Part shown: positions 24,202-31,673 of the stretch, one piece after another
Numbering within the stretch: position 1 is the first letter of the stretch
Layout of the letters: each line of letters opens with the position of its first letter
Source of the DNA: Gammaproteobacteria bacterium UBA2168
GTDB lineage: Bacteria; Pseudomonadota; Gammaproteobacteria; Pseudomonadales; Azotimanducaceae
Reading direction: 5' to 3'
DNA: 31,673 bases
NCBI GenBank assembly: GCA_002327525.1
Contig: DCWG01000160.1
Coordinates: 1 to 31,673 of the forward strand
The notes under the pieces: generated by a model
Told to the model about the DNA's origin: nothing
Seen by the model: only the letters and a program-made list of their open reading frames with translations
The model's database searches: none
Translations under genes and position numbers: made by a program

Positions 24202-25823
24202 AGTGCTTCGGCCCGCTCGCGCAACACGTACTTCTGCACCTTACCGGTGGAGGTCTTTGGCAGATCGCCGAACACCACGTACCGCGGTACTTTGAAACGC
24301 GCCAGGTGCTTCTGACAGTACTCGACGATGTCGCTACCGGAAACTTCAGATCCGGTCCGCAGGGTGACGAACGCACACGGCGTCTCACCCCACTTCTCAT
24401 CCGTCTTCGCCACAACTGCGGCCTCCAATACGCCCGGGTGGCGGAACAGCGCGTCCTCCACTTCGATGCTGGAAATGTTTTCACCACCCGAGATGATGAT
24501 GTCCTTCGAACGGTCTTTGATCTGGATGTAGCCGTCCTCGTGCCACACGGCGAGATCACCGGAATGAAACCATCCGCCCTCGAACACCTCCTGTGTGGCT
24601 CTAAAATTTTTGAGGTAACCGCTCATGACGTTGTTGCCGCGCATGCACACCTCGCCCATGGAGCGCCCGTCACGGGGTACGGGTTCGAGCGTATCGGGAT
24701 CCGCGACCATCAATCCTTCGAGCATCTGTCCCCGCACGCCCTGCCGTGCCTTGAGATTGGCACGCTCAGCCGCGCTCTCCCCATCCCAGAGATCGCCCTG
24801 CCATTCGCACAGCGTCACGGGTCCGTAGGTTTCCGTGAGTCCATACACGTGGGTCACTTCCATACCCATCGCTTCCATGCCCTCGATGACCGCCGCCGGT
24901 GGCGCTGCCCCTGCGGTCATCACCTTCACCTGGTGAGTGATCTGTTCGCGCAAGCTCGTATCGGCCGCCAGTAGCATGTTCAGCACCACCGGTGCGCCAC
25001 AAAAATGGGTGACTCCCTCGGAGGCAATGGCATCGAACACGGCATCGTCGCGAACCTGCCGCAAACACACGGACGTACCCGCATTGACCGCCAGCGTCCA
25101 CGGAAAACACCAACCGTTGCAGTGAAACATCGGCAGCGTCCACAGGTACACGGGGTGTTTCCCCATGTCCCAGGTGATGGCATTGGACACCGCGTTGAGG
25201 TAGGCACCGCGGTGGTGGTACACAACGCCTTTCGGATTGCCCGTTGTACCCGAGGTATAGTTGAGCGTGATGGCATCCCACTCGTCCTCCGGCAGCGACC
25301 AGGCCCAGTCCGAGCTGCCTTCCCCGAGCAGAGTTTCGTAGGACAGCTCGCCGATTACTTCGCCCACCTCACAGGTTTCGTCGTCGATGCCAACCACCAG
25401 AATGTCAACGGACAGATTCGCAAGTGCTTCGCGCGCCACGGGTCCGAATTCCTTGTCCACCATCAATACACGAGCCTCACCGTGCTGCAATATGAATGCG
25501 ATAGTCGCGGCATCCAGGCGTATGTTGATGGCATTGAGCACGGCCCCGCACATCGGGACACCGAAATGCGACTCGAACATCTCCGGTATGTTTGCCGCCA
25601 GAACGGCCACGGTATCGCCCCTGCCGATGCCCCTGTTGGCCAGCGCACTGGCGAGGCGTACGCAACGCTCGTAGGTTTGCGCCCAGGTGTAGCGACGCTC
25701 GCCGTGCACCACTGACGGCCGGTGCGGGTACACATCCCGCGTTCGCAGTAGAAACGAGAGCGGCGAGAGCTGAGTGTAGTTGCCCTCGTGCGCGTCGAGA
25801 TCGGTCCCATAGATTCCAGCCAT
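24198..25823 (-). CDS. Acyl-CoA ligase (AMP-forming)
   Basis: Adenylate-forming enzyme that activates a carboxylic acid as its CoA thioester via an acyl-AMP. I chose the ATG ending at 25823 (541 residues) because MAGIYGTDLDAHEGNYTQLS matches the usual family start; the ATG ending at 25925 adds 34 unmatched residues and leaves only 19 nt to divergent sppA. Motifs are YTSGTTGNPKGVVYHHRGA (189-207), YGLTETYGP, GDLAVWHEDGYIQIKDRSKD, GENISSIEVEDAL and the C-terminal catalytic lysine in KTSTGKVQKYVLR. The whole resembles medium-chain or methylmercaptopropionate-type ligases; the substrate cannot be fixed. The stop overlaps the MurF-like start (ATGA). Confidence 0.93.
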   Translation of the reverse strand: MAGIYGTDLDAHEGNYTQLSPLSFLLRTRDVYPHRPSVVHGERRYTWAQTYERCVRLASALANRGIGRGDTVAVLAANIPEMFESHFGVPMCGAVLNAINIRLDAATIAFILQHGEARVLMVDKEFGPVAREALANLSVDILVVGIDDETCEVGEVIGELSYETLLGEGSSDWAWSLPEDEWDAITLNYTSGTTGNPKGVVYHHRGAYLNAVSNAITWDMGKHPVYLWTLPMFHCNGWCFPWTLAVNAGTSVCLRQVRDDAVFDAIASEGVTHFCGAPVVLNMLLAADTSLREQITHQVKVMTAGAAPPAAVIEGMEAMGMEVTHVYGLTETYGPVTLCEWQGDLWDGESAAERANLKARQGVRGQMLEGLMVADPDTLEPVPRDGRSMGEVCMRGNNVMSGYLKNFRATQEVFEGGWFHSGDLAVWHEDGYIQIKDRSKDIIISGGENISSIEVEDALFRHPGVLEAAVVAKTDEKWGETPCAFVTLRTGSEVSGSDIVEYCQKHLARFKVPRYVVFGDLPKTSTGKVQKYVLRERAEAL

Positions 25824-25944
25824 CACCAAGCCCCGCCCGAGTTTCTCCTGCCCCGCCGGCACTTCAACATAGGTGCCCTGCCAGCTCAACTGGCCCGGAG
25901 CCGCGCCATCTGCGAAGCTTGTCATTCATGAAGTGGATTCTCAC

Positions 25945-27741
25945 ATGAGCCAACCCCCGCTACTCGCGCGTATCGGCGCGGCAATCACCACCACGCGACG
26001 ATTCGTCACCAACGCGCTGTTCGTCATCATCTCGATCATCATCCTGATGGCAATACTCTCAAGCCTGGCTTCCCCAACCGTACCGCGCGGGGCGGCCCTT
26101 GTGATCGACCCGGCCGGTTACATCGTCGAGGAGCGCAGTCTCACTGACCCGTTATCCGCCCTGCTGCTGCCGGGTGGTGTGGCCGCCGAGGCAACTCTGC
26201 GCGACATCGTACGAGCCATCAGAAGTGCCGTGGATGACGACGGCATCAGCATGCTGGTGTTCGATTTCAACGAGCTGCTCGCTTTGTCGGCGGTACAGGC
26301 GGTGGAGATAGGCCGGGCGGTGGACGCGTTTCGGGCAACCGGCCGAGAGGCCATCGTGTATGGCTACACGTACAGCCAGAGCGTATATCTCGCCGCCAGC
26401 TATGCCGATGCCGTGTACATGCATCCCGCAGGGCAACTGCTGCTGCCGGGTTACGGCACCTCGCAGCCCTACCTCGGCGAGATGTTCGACAAGCTGAAGG
26501 TCAAAATGCACGTCTTTCGTGCCGGTGAGTTCAAAGATGCGGTGGAGCCCTTCACCGCGAGCGAGATGTCCGATGCCTCACGTGAGGCCAATCAACAGCT
26601 TGTGGATGCGCTCTGGCACCATTTCAGCCAGAAAATCTCCGAAAATCGCGTACTGGAACCAGAGCGTCTTCGCCACTACACGCACAAACTCGACGATGTG
26701 CTGGGCGCCACCGGAGGGGATCTGGCACGAGCCGCGCTCGAGTACGGTCTGGTCGACGAACTGCTGACGGCGGATCAGATGAACGCCCGCGTTCGAGAGA
26801 CGACCGGTTCGGCACCTTATGCACCGTATCTCGGTATCGATTATCGAAGCTATTTGGCAACTCTGCCGGGCACGGCACGCCCGGCCGACAACGTCGGTCT
26901 GGTGGTGGTGGATGGACCGATACTGATGAACGACGTCAACGGCACCGCGAGTGCCGACACTATCACCGCACTCATTCGCCAGGGTCGTGAGGATCCGTCG
27001 ATCGACGCCATCGTGCTGCGGGTGGACTCTCCGGGAGGCGGCAGTTTCGCCTCCGAGTTGATACGCCAGGAGTTGGAGCTAACACAGCTCGCCGGGAAGC
27101 CCGTGGTGGCCTCGTTCGCGGGGGTTGCCGCGTCAGGCGGTTACTGGATCGCGTCTACCTCAGATCGCATCGTTACCGAGCCTGTGTCGATCACGGGCTC
27201 AATAGGCGTGTTCATCATGGCGCCAACCTTCGAGGACGCGCTCGCGAACCTGGGTGTGCACAGCGACGGTGTTCGCACCTCCCCCCTCACCGGCGGTATC
27301 GACCCCATGGGCGGGCTCAGCGCACCTATAAGCCGCATACTGCAAGCGTCTGTTAACAGCAGCTATGATCAGTTCGTGACACTCGTCGCCCGAGGACGCG
27401 ACATGGCCGTTGCCGAAGTGGACGAGGTTGCCCAGGGGCGCATCTGGACCGGCCGTCAGGCGCTCGATCACGGCCTCGCCGACAAACTCGGCGGGCTGAA
27501 TACCGCACTGGCGGAAGCCGCGCAACTGGCGGACATCAGCAACTATGGCGTCAAGGTACTTTCTACGCCCTCTACCGCGCGCGACCTGCTCCTGCAGGAA
27601 CTGCTGGCTCTGAGCCCGGCTCCCCGCACCCGGCGCAATCCGCTAGTGTTGCATCTTGAGAGGCTCTGGCGAGAGGCCGCGTCGTTCGACGACCCACGCC
27701 ACACATACGCCATATGCGCGTACTGCCCGCAGACCGACTGA
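25945..27741 (+). CDS. sppA: Signal peptide peptidase SppA, 67K type
   Basis: Inner-membrane serine protease with a Ser-Lys dyad that degrades cleaved signal peptides. From ATG 25945 it has 598 residues: one N-terminal membrane anchor (about 22-41) and two tandem S49 domains. The catalytic lysine is K197 (FRAGEFKDAVEPF) in the first domain, and the nucleophile is S397 (GVAASGGYW) in the second, after RVDSPGGGSFASELI. This split arrangement and the length are those of the E. coli-type 67K enzyme. An upstream in-frame ATG at 25873 would place unrelated residues before the anchor and overlap the acyl-CoA ligase region. The C-terminus YAICAYCPQ, with two cysteines, is a known family ending. Confidence 0.95.
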   Translation: MSQPPLLARIGAAITTTRRFVTNALFVIISIIILMAILSSLASPTVPRGAALVIDPAGYIVEERSLTDPLSALLLPGGVAAEATLRDIVRAIRSAVDDDGISMLVFDFNELLALSAVQAVEIGRAVDAFRATGREAIVYGYTYSQSVYLAASYADAVYMHPAGQLLLPGYGTSQPYLGEMFDKLKVKMHVFRAGEFKDAVEPFTASEMSDASREANQQLVDALWHHFSQKISENRVLEPERLRHYTHKLDDVLGATGGDLARAALEYGLVDELLTADQMNARVRETTGSAPYAPYLGIDYRSYLATLPGTARPADNVGLVVVDGPILMNDVNGTASADTITALIRQGREDPSIDAIVLRVDSPGGGSFASELIRQELELTQLAGKPVVASFAGVAASGGYWIASTSDRIVTEPVSITGSIGVFIMAPTFEDALANLGVHSDGVRTSPLTGGIDPMGGLSAPISRILQASVNSSYDQFVTLVARGRDMAVAEVDEVAQGRIWTGRQALDHGLADKLGGLNTALAEAAQLADISNYGVKVLSTPSTARDLLLQELLALSPAPRTRRNPLVLHLERLWREAASFDDPRHTYAICAYCPQTD

Positions 27742-27873
27742 AACGGATGCCGGCGCACCACCACCCCATTTGTGCCGCGCCGTCACGATTCAGCCCCGGG
27801 TCGTTCTCCAACCCATAGCGGCCTAGCAGACTGGCGTACAACCTCATTCAACCATCTGCCGCATCGATTACAT

Positions 27874-28989
27874 ATGAACACGACTAAAAGCGGACCGCCT
27901 TTTCGGGCAGAACACATCGGCAGCCTGCTGCGCCCGAAGACACTAACACAGGCGTACACACACCACGTGGCCGGCGAGTTGACAGACGAGGAGTTTCGGG
28001 CAATTCAGGACCACGCTATTCAGGAAGTCGTCGTACTCCAGGAGTCCACGGGGCTGAAGATGGTGGGCGACGGAGAATTCCGCAGATCCTCCTACTGGGC
28101 TCACTGGGTCGAAGCGATCGAGGGTCTCGATATTGCCGAGGCTCTGTTCAGATTCCACGATGCAGATGGCAACCAACAGGCATTCATGGCCGCCACGTGC
28201 ATCGACACGTTACGCAAAACGGCAGCCATCTCCACCGGGGAGTTCGAATTCCTCGAACACAACACCGACGTAACGATCAAAATTACGATGCCCTCACCTT
28301 CCACACTGCACTTCTGGCGGCAGGGCAAGACGATAGAGGCATCGCCATATGCCTCGGATGAAGCATATATGAATGATCTCTGCGCTATATACCGCCAGGA
28401 GATCGCGGATCTGGCCGCATTGGGTTGCTCTTACGTGCAGCTCGATGAAGTGCCCCTCATCATGCTCGCCAACAATCGTATCCGTACCCAGGTGAGGACG
28501 TTTGGCCGCGATCCTGAGAAACTAATGGATCTGTACATACAGTCGATCAACGAAGTAGTCAGCGCGCGACCGGCAGGCATGACCATTGGGATGCACATGT
28601 GCCGCGGTAACTTCAAAGGCAAGTGGTTGACGGAGGGAGGCTACGAGGCAATCGCCAAACGCGTATTCAGGGAAACGCACATCGATGCTTTCTGTCTGGA
28701 ATTCGATACGGCTCGCGCCGGTGGTTTCGAGGCGCTACGGTTCGTTCCTTCCGGCAAGAAAGTCGTTCTCGGACTCGTTAGTACCAAAACCCCTCAGCTA
28801 GAGGACCAGGGACTGCTCGAAGCGCGAGTGCGCGAGGCGAGTAGCTACGTACCGTTACAGGATCTATGCATCAGCCCACAGTGCGGATTTGCGAGCACGG
28901 TTTCGGGAAATCCGGTGACACTGTCCGATGAAGTGAACAAGCTACGGCTCGTCGTCGATACGGCCCGGGAGATCTGGAAAGACGCATAG
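27874..28989 (+). CDS. MetE-like cobalamin-independent methionine synthase family protein, single module
   Basis: A 371-residue protein matching only the C-terminal catalytic module of MetE (COG0620, YxjG type), without the N-terminal half. It starts at ATG 27874 (MNTTKSGPPFRAEHIGSLLR); an earlier in-frame ATG gives an unmatched tail. Zinc ligands expected of the family are present: H241 and C243 (GMHMCRGNF), E276 (LEFDTARAGG) and C337 (SPQCGFAS). The block QLDEVPLIM carries the substrate-binding acidic pair. Such short members may methylate other thiols or use another methyl donor, so classical methionine synthesis is not shown. No SAM or cobalamin riboswitch is visible in the 132 nt upstream. 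Confidence 0.88.
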   Translation: MNTTKSGPPFRAEHIGSLLRPKTLTQAYTHHVAGELTDEEFRAIQDHAIQEVVVLQESTGLKMVGDGEFRRSSYWAHWVEAIEGLDIAEALFRFHDADGNQQAFMAATCIDTLRKTAAISTGEFEFLEHNTDVTIKITMPSPSTLHFWRQGKTIEASPYASDEAYMNDLCAIYRQEIADLAALGCSYVQLDEVPLIMLANNRIRTQVRTFGRDPEKLMDLYIQSINEVVSARPAGMTIGMHMCRGNFKGKWLTEGGYEAIAKRVFRETHIDAFCLEFDTARAGGFEALRFVPSGKKVVLGLVSTKTPQLEDQGLLEARVREASSYVPLQDLCISPQCGFASTVSGNPVTLSDEVNKLRLVVDTAREIWKDA

Positions 28990-28990
28990 C

Positions 28991-29015
28991 GCCGGGCGGG
29001 CGGCAACCCGCCGGC
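28991..29015 (+). terminator. Strong hairpin directly after the MetE-like stop
   Basis: GCCGG(G)CGGG pairs with CCCGCCGGC around CGGCAA, leaving one bulged G. No T-run follows, so it would be a barrier or 3'-end stabiliser rather than a classical intrinsic terminator. Confidence 0.4.
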
Positions 29016-29091
29016 GATCGAACCCACGCATACGCGCACTCTCAAAGCACCAACATCACCGTGTACCCGCCGTACACTGGCGCAAGAAGGC

Positions 29092-29640
29092 CTACCGGTC
29101 CTTCAGTTCTTCCGTGCGCTTGCCATAGTAACCTTCGATGGCTGCGAACTTGGGATCGCTCTGGAAAGTCCGCTTGGTTTCATCGAGTATCTTGTCGTTG
29201 GACTTGTCCCGATCCCAGCTCAGCGCCTGAGGTTGCTGGACGTGCCAGGGGCTGTCGGAAAACACCTCAATGGTATTCCCTTCCGGATCGTCGAAGTAGA
29301 TCGACCAAGCATTGCCGTGGGTGATCGGCAAGCGGTCAGGAACCCTGCCGTCTTCTTCGAGCCGAGCATCCATTCGCTTCACATCGTCGAGTGAATTCAC
29401 ACGGAACGCCATGTGGTGGACCGAGTTTGGCGGATTCTCGTCCCGGAGTCCGTCCACGAACGCAATCTGATGATGATCGGTATCCACCTGGCTGAGGAAC
29501 ACGATCTCCGAGTCCTCGGCACCGGGAGCCGGAAACTGACCGCGATCCGTGACATCGAAGCCGAGTACCTTCGTGTAGAAGTCCACCATTTCGTTCATGT
29601 CTCGAACGAGAATGGCGGTGTGGGACCAGCGTAATTGCAT
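29092..29640 (-). CDS. VOC-family protein, extradiol-dioxygenase/glyoxalase-like
   Basis: A 182-residue single-module member of the vicinal oxygen chelate superfamily. Likely metal ligands of the 2-His-1-Glu type are H7 (LRWSHTAILVRDM), H75 or H76 (NSVHHMAFRV) and E125 (DDPEGNTIEVFSDSPWHV). H57 in DTDHHQIAF marks the middle strand. The fold is used by ring-cleaving dioxygenases, glyoxalases and other lyases. The C-terminal 45 residues (ILDETKRTFQSDPKFAAIEG onward) form a charged tail. It is downstream of a frameshifted TetR gene on the same strand, with its own AAGGA about eight bases before the ATG. The monooxygenase divergent from that regulator suggests a role in aromatic-ring or related catabolism, but no substrate can be named. 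Confidence 0.87.
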   Translation of the reverse strand: MQLRWSHTAILVRDMNEMVDFYTKVLGFDVTDRGQFPAPGAEDSEIVFLSQVDTDHHQIAFVDGLRDENPPNSVHHMAFRVNSLDDVKRMDARLEEDGRVPDRLPITHGNAWSIYFDDPEGNTIEVFSDSPWHVQQPQALSWDRDKSNDKILDETKRTFQSDPKFAAIEGYYGKRTEELKDR

Positions 29641-29711
29641 AGCGAAATCCTTTGTACGATGACGTTGTTTGAGAAAATACTACGATTAGTTAAAGAGCGC
29701 CGCTGCATTAC

Positions 29712-30369
29712 TCAGCGCGGTTCCAGTGGTCTATGTGCGATGAGTGCGGCCTCCTCCGGGTCGATACCCAGGCTGCAGAGCACTATTTCGGCAGTGAGGT
29801 CAACCGCTTCATCATCCAGCTCTCCCTTACATAACTCATTGAGCGCACCAGTCATCGCACCATCCACGAAGCTCCATATCATGTTCAGATCCGCGCTCCT
29901 GAACCGCCCACTTTCCACACCCCGTCTCATGTCCGGATCGGGCCGCATACTGTTTTGCTCCGCCATGCCGCGATAAGGATGTGCCCGAGCGAAACACGAA
30001 CCAGTTCCAGAGTGGATCACTGACGATGCAGTGCAGTGCAATTCGAATACCGGTGGCCAGGCGCAGCGCCGGATCCTCCGCGCCACCCGTCACCTGGTTC
30101 ACGCGCTCGTGAAGGCTGTCCGCCAAATGGCCGATGACCGGCTGTAATACATCGGCCTTTTCGTTGAAATGCAGATAGAAGGTGCCATGACCCACGTCGG
30201 CAGCCTCTGTGATGTCGTGAATCGTCACGGCCTCGACGCCCCGCTCGCGCATGAGCCATTTTGCCGTTTCCACGATCCTTGCCCGGGTTCCGGCTCGACG
30301 CCTCTGGCTACGGGTGGTTTCTTTCTGGTTGCCGGTTATTTCCATGAGGATGAGTATGATGGTGCTCAT
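29712..30369 (-). pseudogene. TetR-family regulator, frameshifted
   Basis: Transcriptional repressor family. The upstream frame (start at ATG ending 30369, or ATG ending 30345) carries the full helix-turn-helix domain: TRARIVETAKWLMRERGVEA, VTIHDITEAADVGHGTFYLH and FNEKADVL. It then stays plausible through LWNWFVFRSGTSLSRHGG before breaking up. The rest, MRRGVESGRFRSADLNMIWS and an ending CSLGIDPEEAALIAHRPLEP, is in another frame. Removing one base of the AAAA run (29953-29956) restores a single 218-residue frame, a normal TetR length. Either a recent lesion or a base-calling error fits. It divides a divergent monooxygenase from a VOC gene and probably controls both, and itself. Confidence 0.8.
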
Positions 30370-30371
30370 AT

Positions 30372-30399
30372 TTGATTACAATTTATAACTGACTATAGT
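30372..30399 (+). promoter_or_regulatory. Predicted promoter of the HsaA-like monooxygenase
   Basis: TTGATT (30372-30377) and TATAGT (30394-30399) are 16 nt apart, a reasonable sigma-70 pair. The start point would be near 30406, followed by the ribosome binding site AGGAG at 30431-30435, eight bases before the ATG. Confidence 0.6.
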
Positions 30400-30401
30400 C
30401 A
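30390..30401. promoter_or_regulatory. Perfect 12-bp palindrome, candidate TetR operator
   Basis: TGACTATAGTCA is exactly self-complementary and covers the whole predicted -10 element of the divergent monooxygenase, 21 nt from the TetR start. Placement between a TetR gene and its divergent neighbour and overlap with the -10 are what repression by a TetR dimer would need. The operator role is inferred. Confidence 0.6.
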
Positions 30402-30443
30402 TGTACGAGAATCACGAACGACGCAACCTCAGGAGACCACACC

Positions 30444-31610
30444 ATGGAACTCGAAGACGTCGCTCCCGCGGCCCGTACCCTGGTCGCTGCTGCAGCCAAG
30501 AGAGCCGAAGAAACAGAATCGACACGCAGACTGTTACCCGAGGCCGAGCAGGACATGAGGGACGCAGGGATGTTCAAGCTGCTGCAGCCCCGACGTTTCG
30601 GCGGCTACGAACTGGACCCGGCGGCCCTCGTCCGGGCCACCTCCGAACTCGGTCGAGGCTGCGGATCGACCGCCTGGTGCCTGGGCATCCTGGCAGTTCA
30701 CAACTGGATGCTCGGCCTCTACGAGGAACAGGCGCAGCAGGACGTGTGGGGAGAGGATCCGGACACGCTACTGGCGGCATCCTTCGCACCCACGGGCGCG
30801 GCAGAGCGTGTCGACGGCGGCGTACTGGTCAGCGGCCGCTGGTCCTTCGCCAGCGGTTGCGATTCATCGAGTTGGATGATGGTGGGCGCCAAGGTTCCTG
30901 GAGACAGCCCCATCCCGGATCTGCGCATGTTCCTCGTGCCGCAGGATGAGTACAGGATCGATGACAACTGGCAAGTCAGCGGCCTGGAAGGAACGGGCAG
31001 CAAGGACATCGTCATCGATGGGGCTATCGTACCCGAATACCGCGCTATCTCACTCGTCGACGCCTTCGGTGGCCTCTCGCCGGGTAGAGAACTCTATTCG
31101 GACAGTCCGCTCTTCCGTGTTCCCTTCGGCACCATGCTGCTCTTTGCACTGGCCGGGCCCGCGCTCGGGCTGGCACGCGGCGCATACGAGGCATTCATCG
31201 AGCGTTCCAAAGTTCGACAGATTACTTACAGCACGGAGAAGGTGTCCGAGCAGACTCCCGTACATGCACTGATCGGTGAGGCCAGCTACCAGATGGATGC
31301 TGTGGAGCTTCTCTGGGAGCGAGATCTTGCCGAGATCGCGCTACTGACGCGCAGGACCGGAGAGTTCACCATGAATCAGCGCGCCCTCTACAAGCGCGAT
31401 GTCGGCCTTGGAATCCGAGCCTGTCAGGAGGTGACCGCGAGGATATCAGCAGCCAGCGGGGCACACGGCATCTTCAAGTCGAGTCCCATCCAGCGTGCTT
31501 TCCGAGATACGAACGCCATGACGACGCATGCGGCGCTGGACCCGCTCCAGAGCGCAATCGCCATGGGGCGTATGGAGCTCGAGCTCGACCCGACCAACCT
31601 GCTCGTATGA
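30444..31610 (+). CDS. HsaA-like flavin-dependent monooxygenase, oxygenase component
   Basis: A 388-residue protein with the acyl-CoA dehydrogenase fold, of the Acyl-CoA_dh_2 class used by two-component flavin monooxygenases. Comparison from memory with HsaA of Mycobacterium tuberculosis (hydroxylates a steroid-derived phenol) shows the same blocks: LQPRRFGGYELDP, GCGSTAWCLGILAVHNWMLG, DVWGEDP, SFAPTGAAERVDGGVLVSGR, WSFASGCD, VSGLEGTGSKDIV and PIQRAFRDTNAMTTHA. Such enzymes take reduced flavin from a separate reductase, absent from this window. The start is ATG 30444 with a good AGGAG. Neighbouring VOC and TetR genes fit ring hydroxylation followed by cleavage, but substrates other than steroids are equally possible. 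Confidence 0.85.
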   Translation: MELEDVAPAARTLVAAAAKRAEETESTRRLLPEAEQDMRDAGMFKLLQPRRFGGYELDPAALVRATSELGRGCGSTAWCLGILAVHNWMLGLYEEQAQQDVWGEDPDTLLAASFAPTGAAERVDGGVLVSGRWSFASGCDSSSWMMVGAKVPGDSPIPDLRMFLVPQDEYRIDDNWQVSGLEGTGSKDIVIDGAIVPEYRAISLVDAFGGLSPGRELYSDSPLFRVPFGTMLLFALAGPALGLARGAYEAFIERSKVRQITYSTEKVSEQTPVHALIGEASYQMDAVELLWERDLAEIALLTRRTGEFTMNQRALYKRDVGLGIRACQEVTARISAASGAHGIFKSSPIQRAFRDTNAMTTHAALDPLQSAIAMGRMELELDPTNLLV

Positions 31611-31636
31611 GAGAATCGAGCTCTTTAAGGGTATCA

Positions 31637-31673
31637 GGTACTTTAACAGGTCCTTTAATATGTCCTTTAATAT
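31637..31673. repeat. Short tandem repeats with a CTTTAA core at the window edge
   Basis: Units GGTACTTTAACA (31637-31648), GGTCCTTTAATAT (31649-31661) and GTCCTTTAATAT (31662-31673) follow each other; a related CTCTTTAAGG lies at 31621-31630. The repeat begins about 25 nt after the monooxygenase stop and runs off the window, so its full size is unknown. Confidence 0.65.

Noticed and set aside
27742..27873. Possible SAM or cobalamin riboswitch before the MetE-like gene
   Set aside because: Only 132 nt with no recognisable conserved box or strong hairpin.
1..31673. CRISPR arrays, tRNA or rRNA genes, complete insertion sequences
   Set aside because: No regularly spaced direct repeats, tRNA-like cloverleaf ends or transposase genes were seen on either strand.

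Overview
The window reads as a stretch of a GC-rich proteobacterial chromosome, most likely from a gammaproteobacterium. The basis is a GspE-M type II secretion operon with gammaproteobacterial-type subunits, a DUF1285 protein, an ETF/ETF-ubiquinone oxidoreductase locus, a 67K-type SppA, and a FecI/FecR pair next to a large TonB-dependent receptor. I cannot name a genus. Two genes are broken by a single-base shift, each in a run of four identical bases, so residual assembly errors (for example in a metagenome-assembled genome) are possible.

Layout. 1-567 is the end of an exopolysaccharide sugar transferase of the PEP-CTERM-associated type. 627-949 is a small frameshifted gene. 936-8497 (minus) is a compact type II secretion operon, transcribed gspE-F-G-H-I-J-K-L-M, with 1-4 nt overlaps at four junctions; gspC, gspD, gspN and gspO are not in the window. 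8700-10332 (plus) encodes an ECF sigma factor and a FecR anti-sigma regulator, facing a 922-residue TonB-dependent receptor (10833-13601, minus) that ends at a strong intrinsic terminator. The receptor's upstream region holds palindromes and a 7-bp G-rich tandem repeat able to form a G-quadruplex. A small secreted protein of unknown function follows (13948-14409, minus), then aspartate carbamoyltransferase (plus).

A perfect 23-bp inverted repeat (15586-15636) separates pyrB from a small basic protein resembling AP2-type DNA-binding proteins. Next come etfBA (minus) and, divergently, ETF-ubiquinone oxidoreductase (plus); together they would carry electrons from acyl-CoA dehydrogenases to the quinone pool. 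moaA and a DUF1285 gene form a minus-strand pair, followed by a membrane-anchored YiiX-like permuted papain-fold protein. An acyl-CoA ligase is translationally coupled to a MurF-family ligase (minus). sppA and a single-module MetE-like gene lie on the plus strand.

The last 2.5 kb looks like the edge of a catabolic module: a small VOC/extradiol-dioxygenase-like protein and a frameshifted TetR regulator on the minus strand, divergent from an HsaA-like flavin-dependent monooxygenase. A perfect 12-bp palindrome overlaps the predicted monooxygenase promoter. The window ends in short CTTTAA-containing tandem repeats. The acyl-CoA ligase, ETF, ETF-QO and HsaA-like genes together suggest a lipid-, aromatic- or steroid-degrading heterotroph. 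I found no CRISPR array, tRNA, rRNA or complete insertion sequence.
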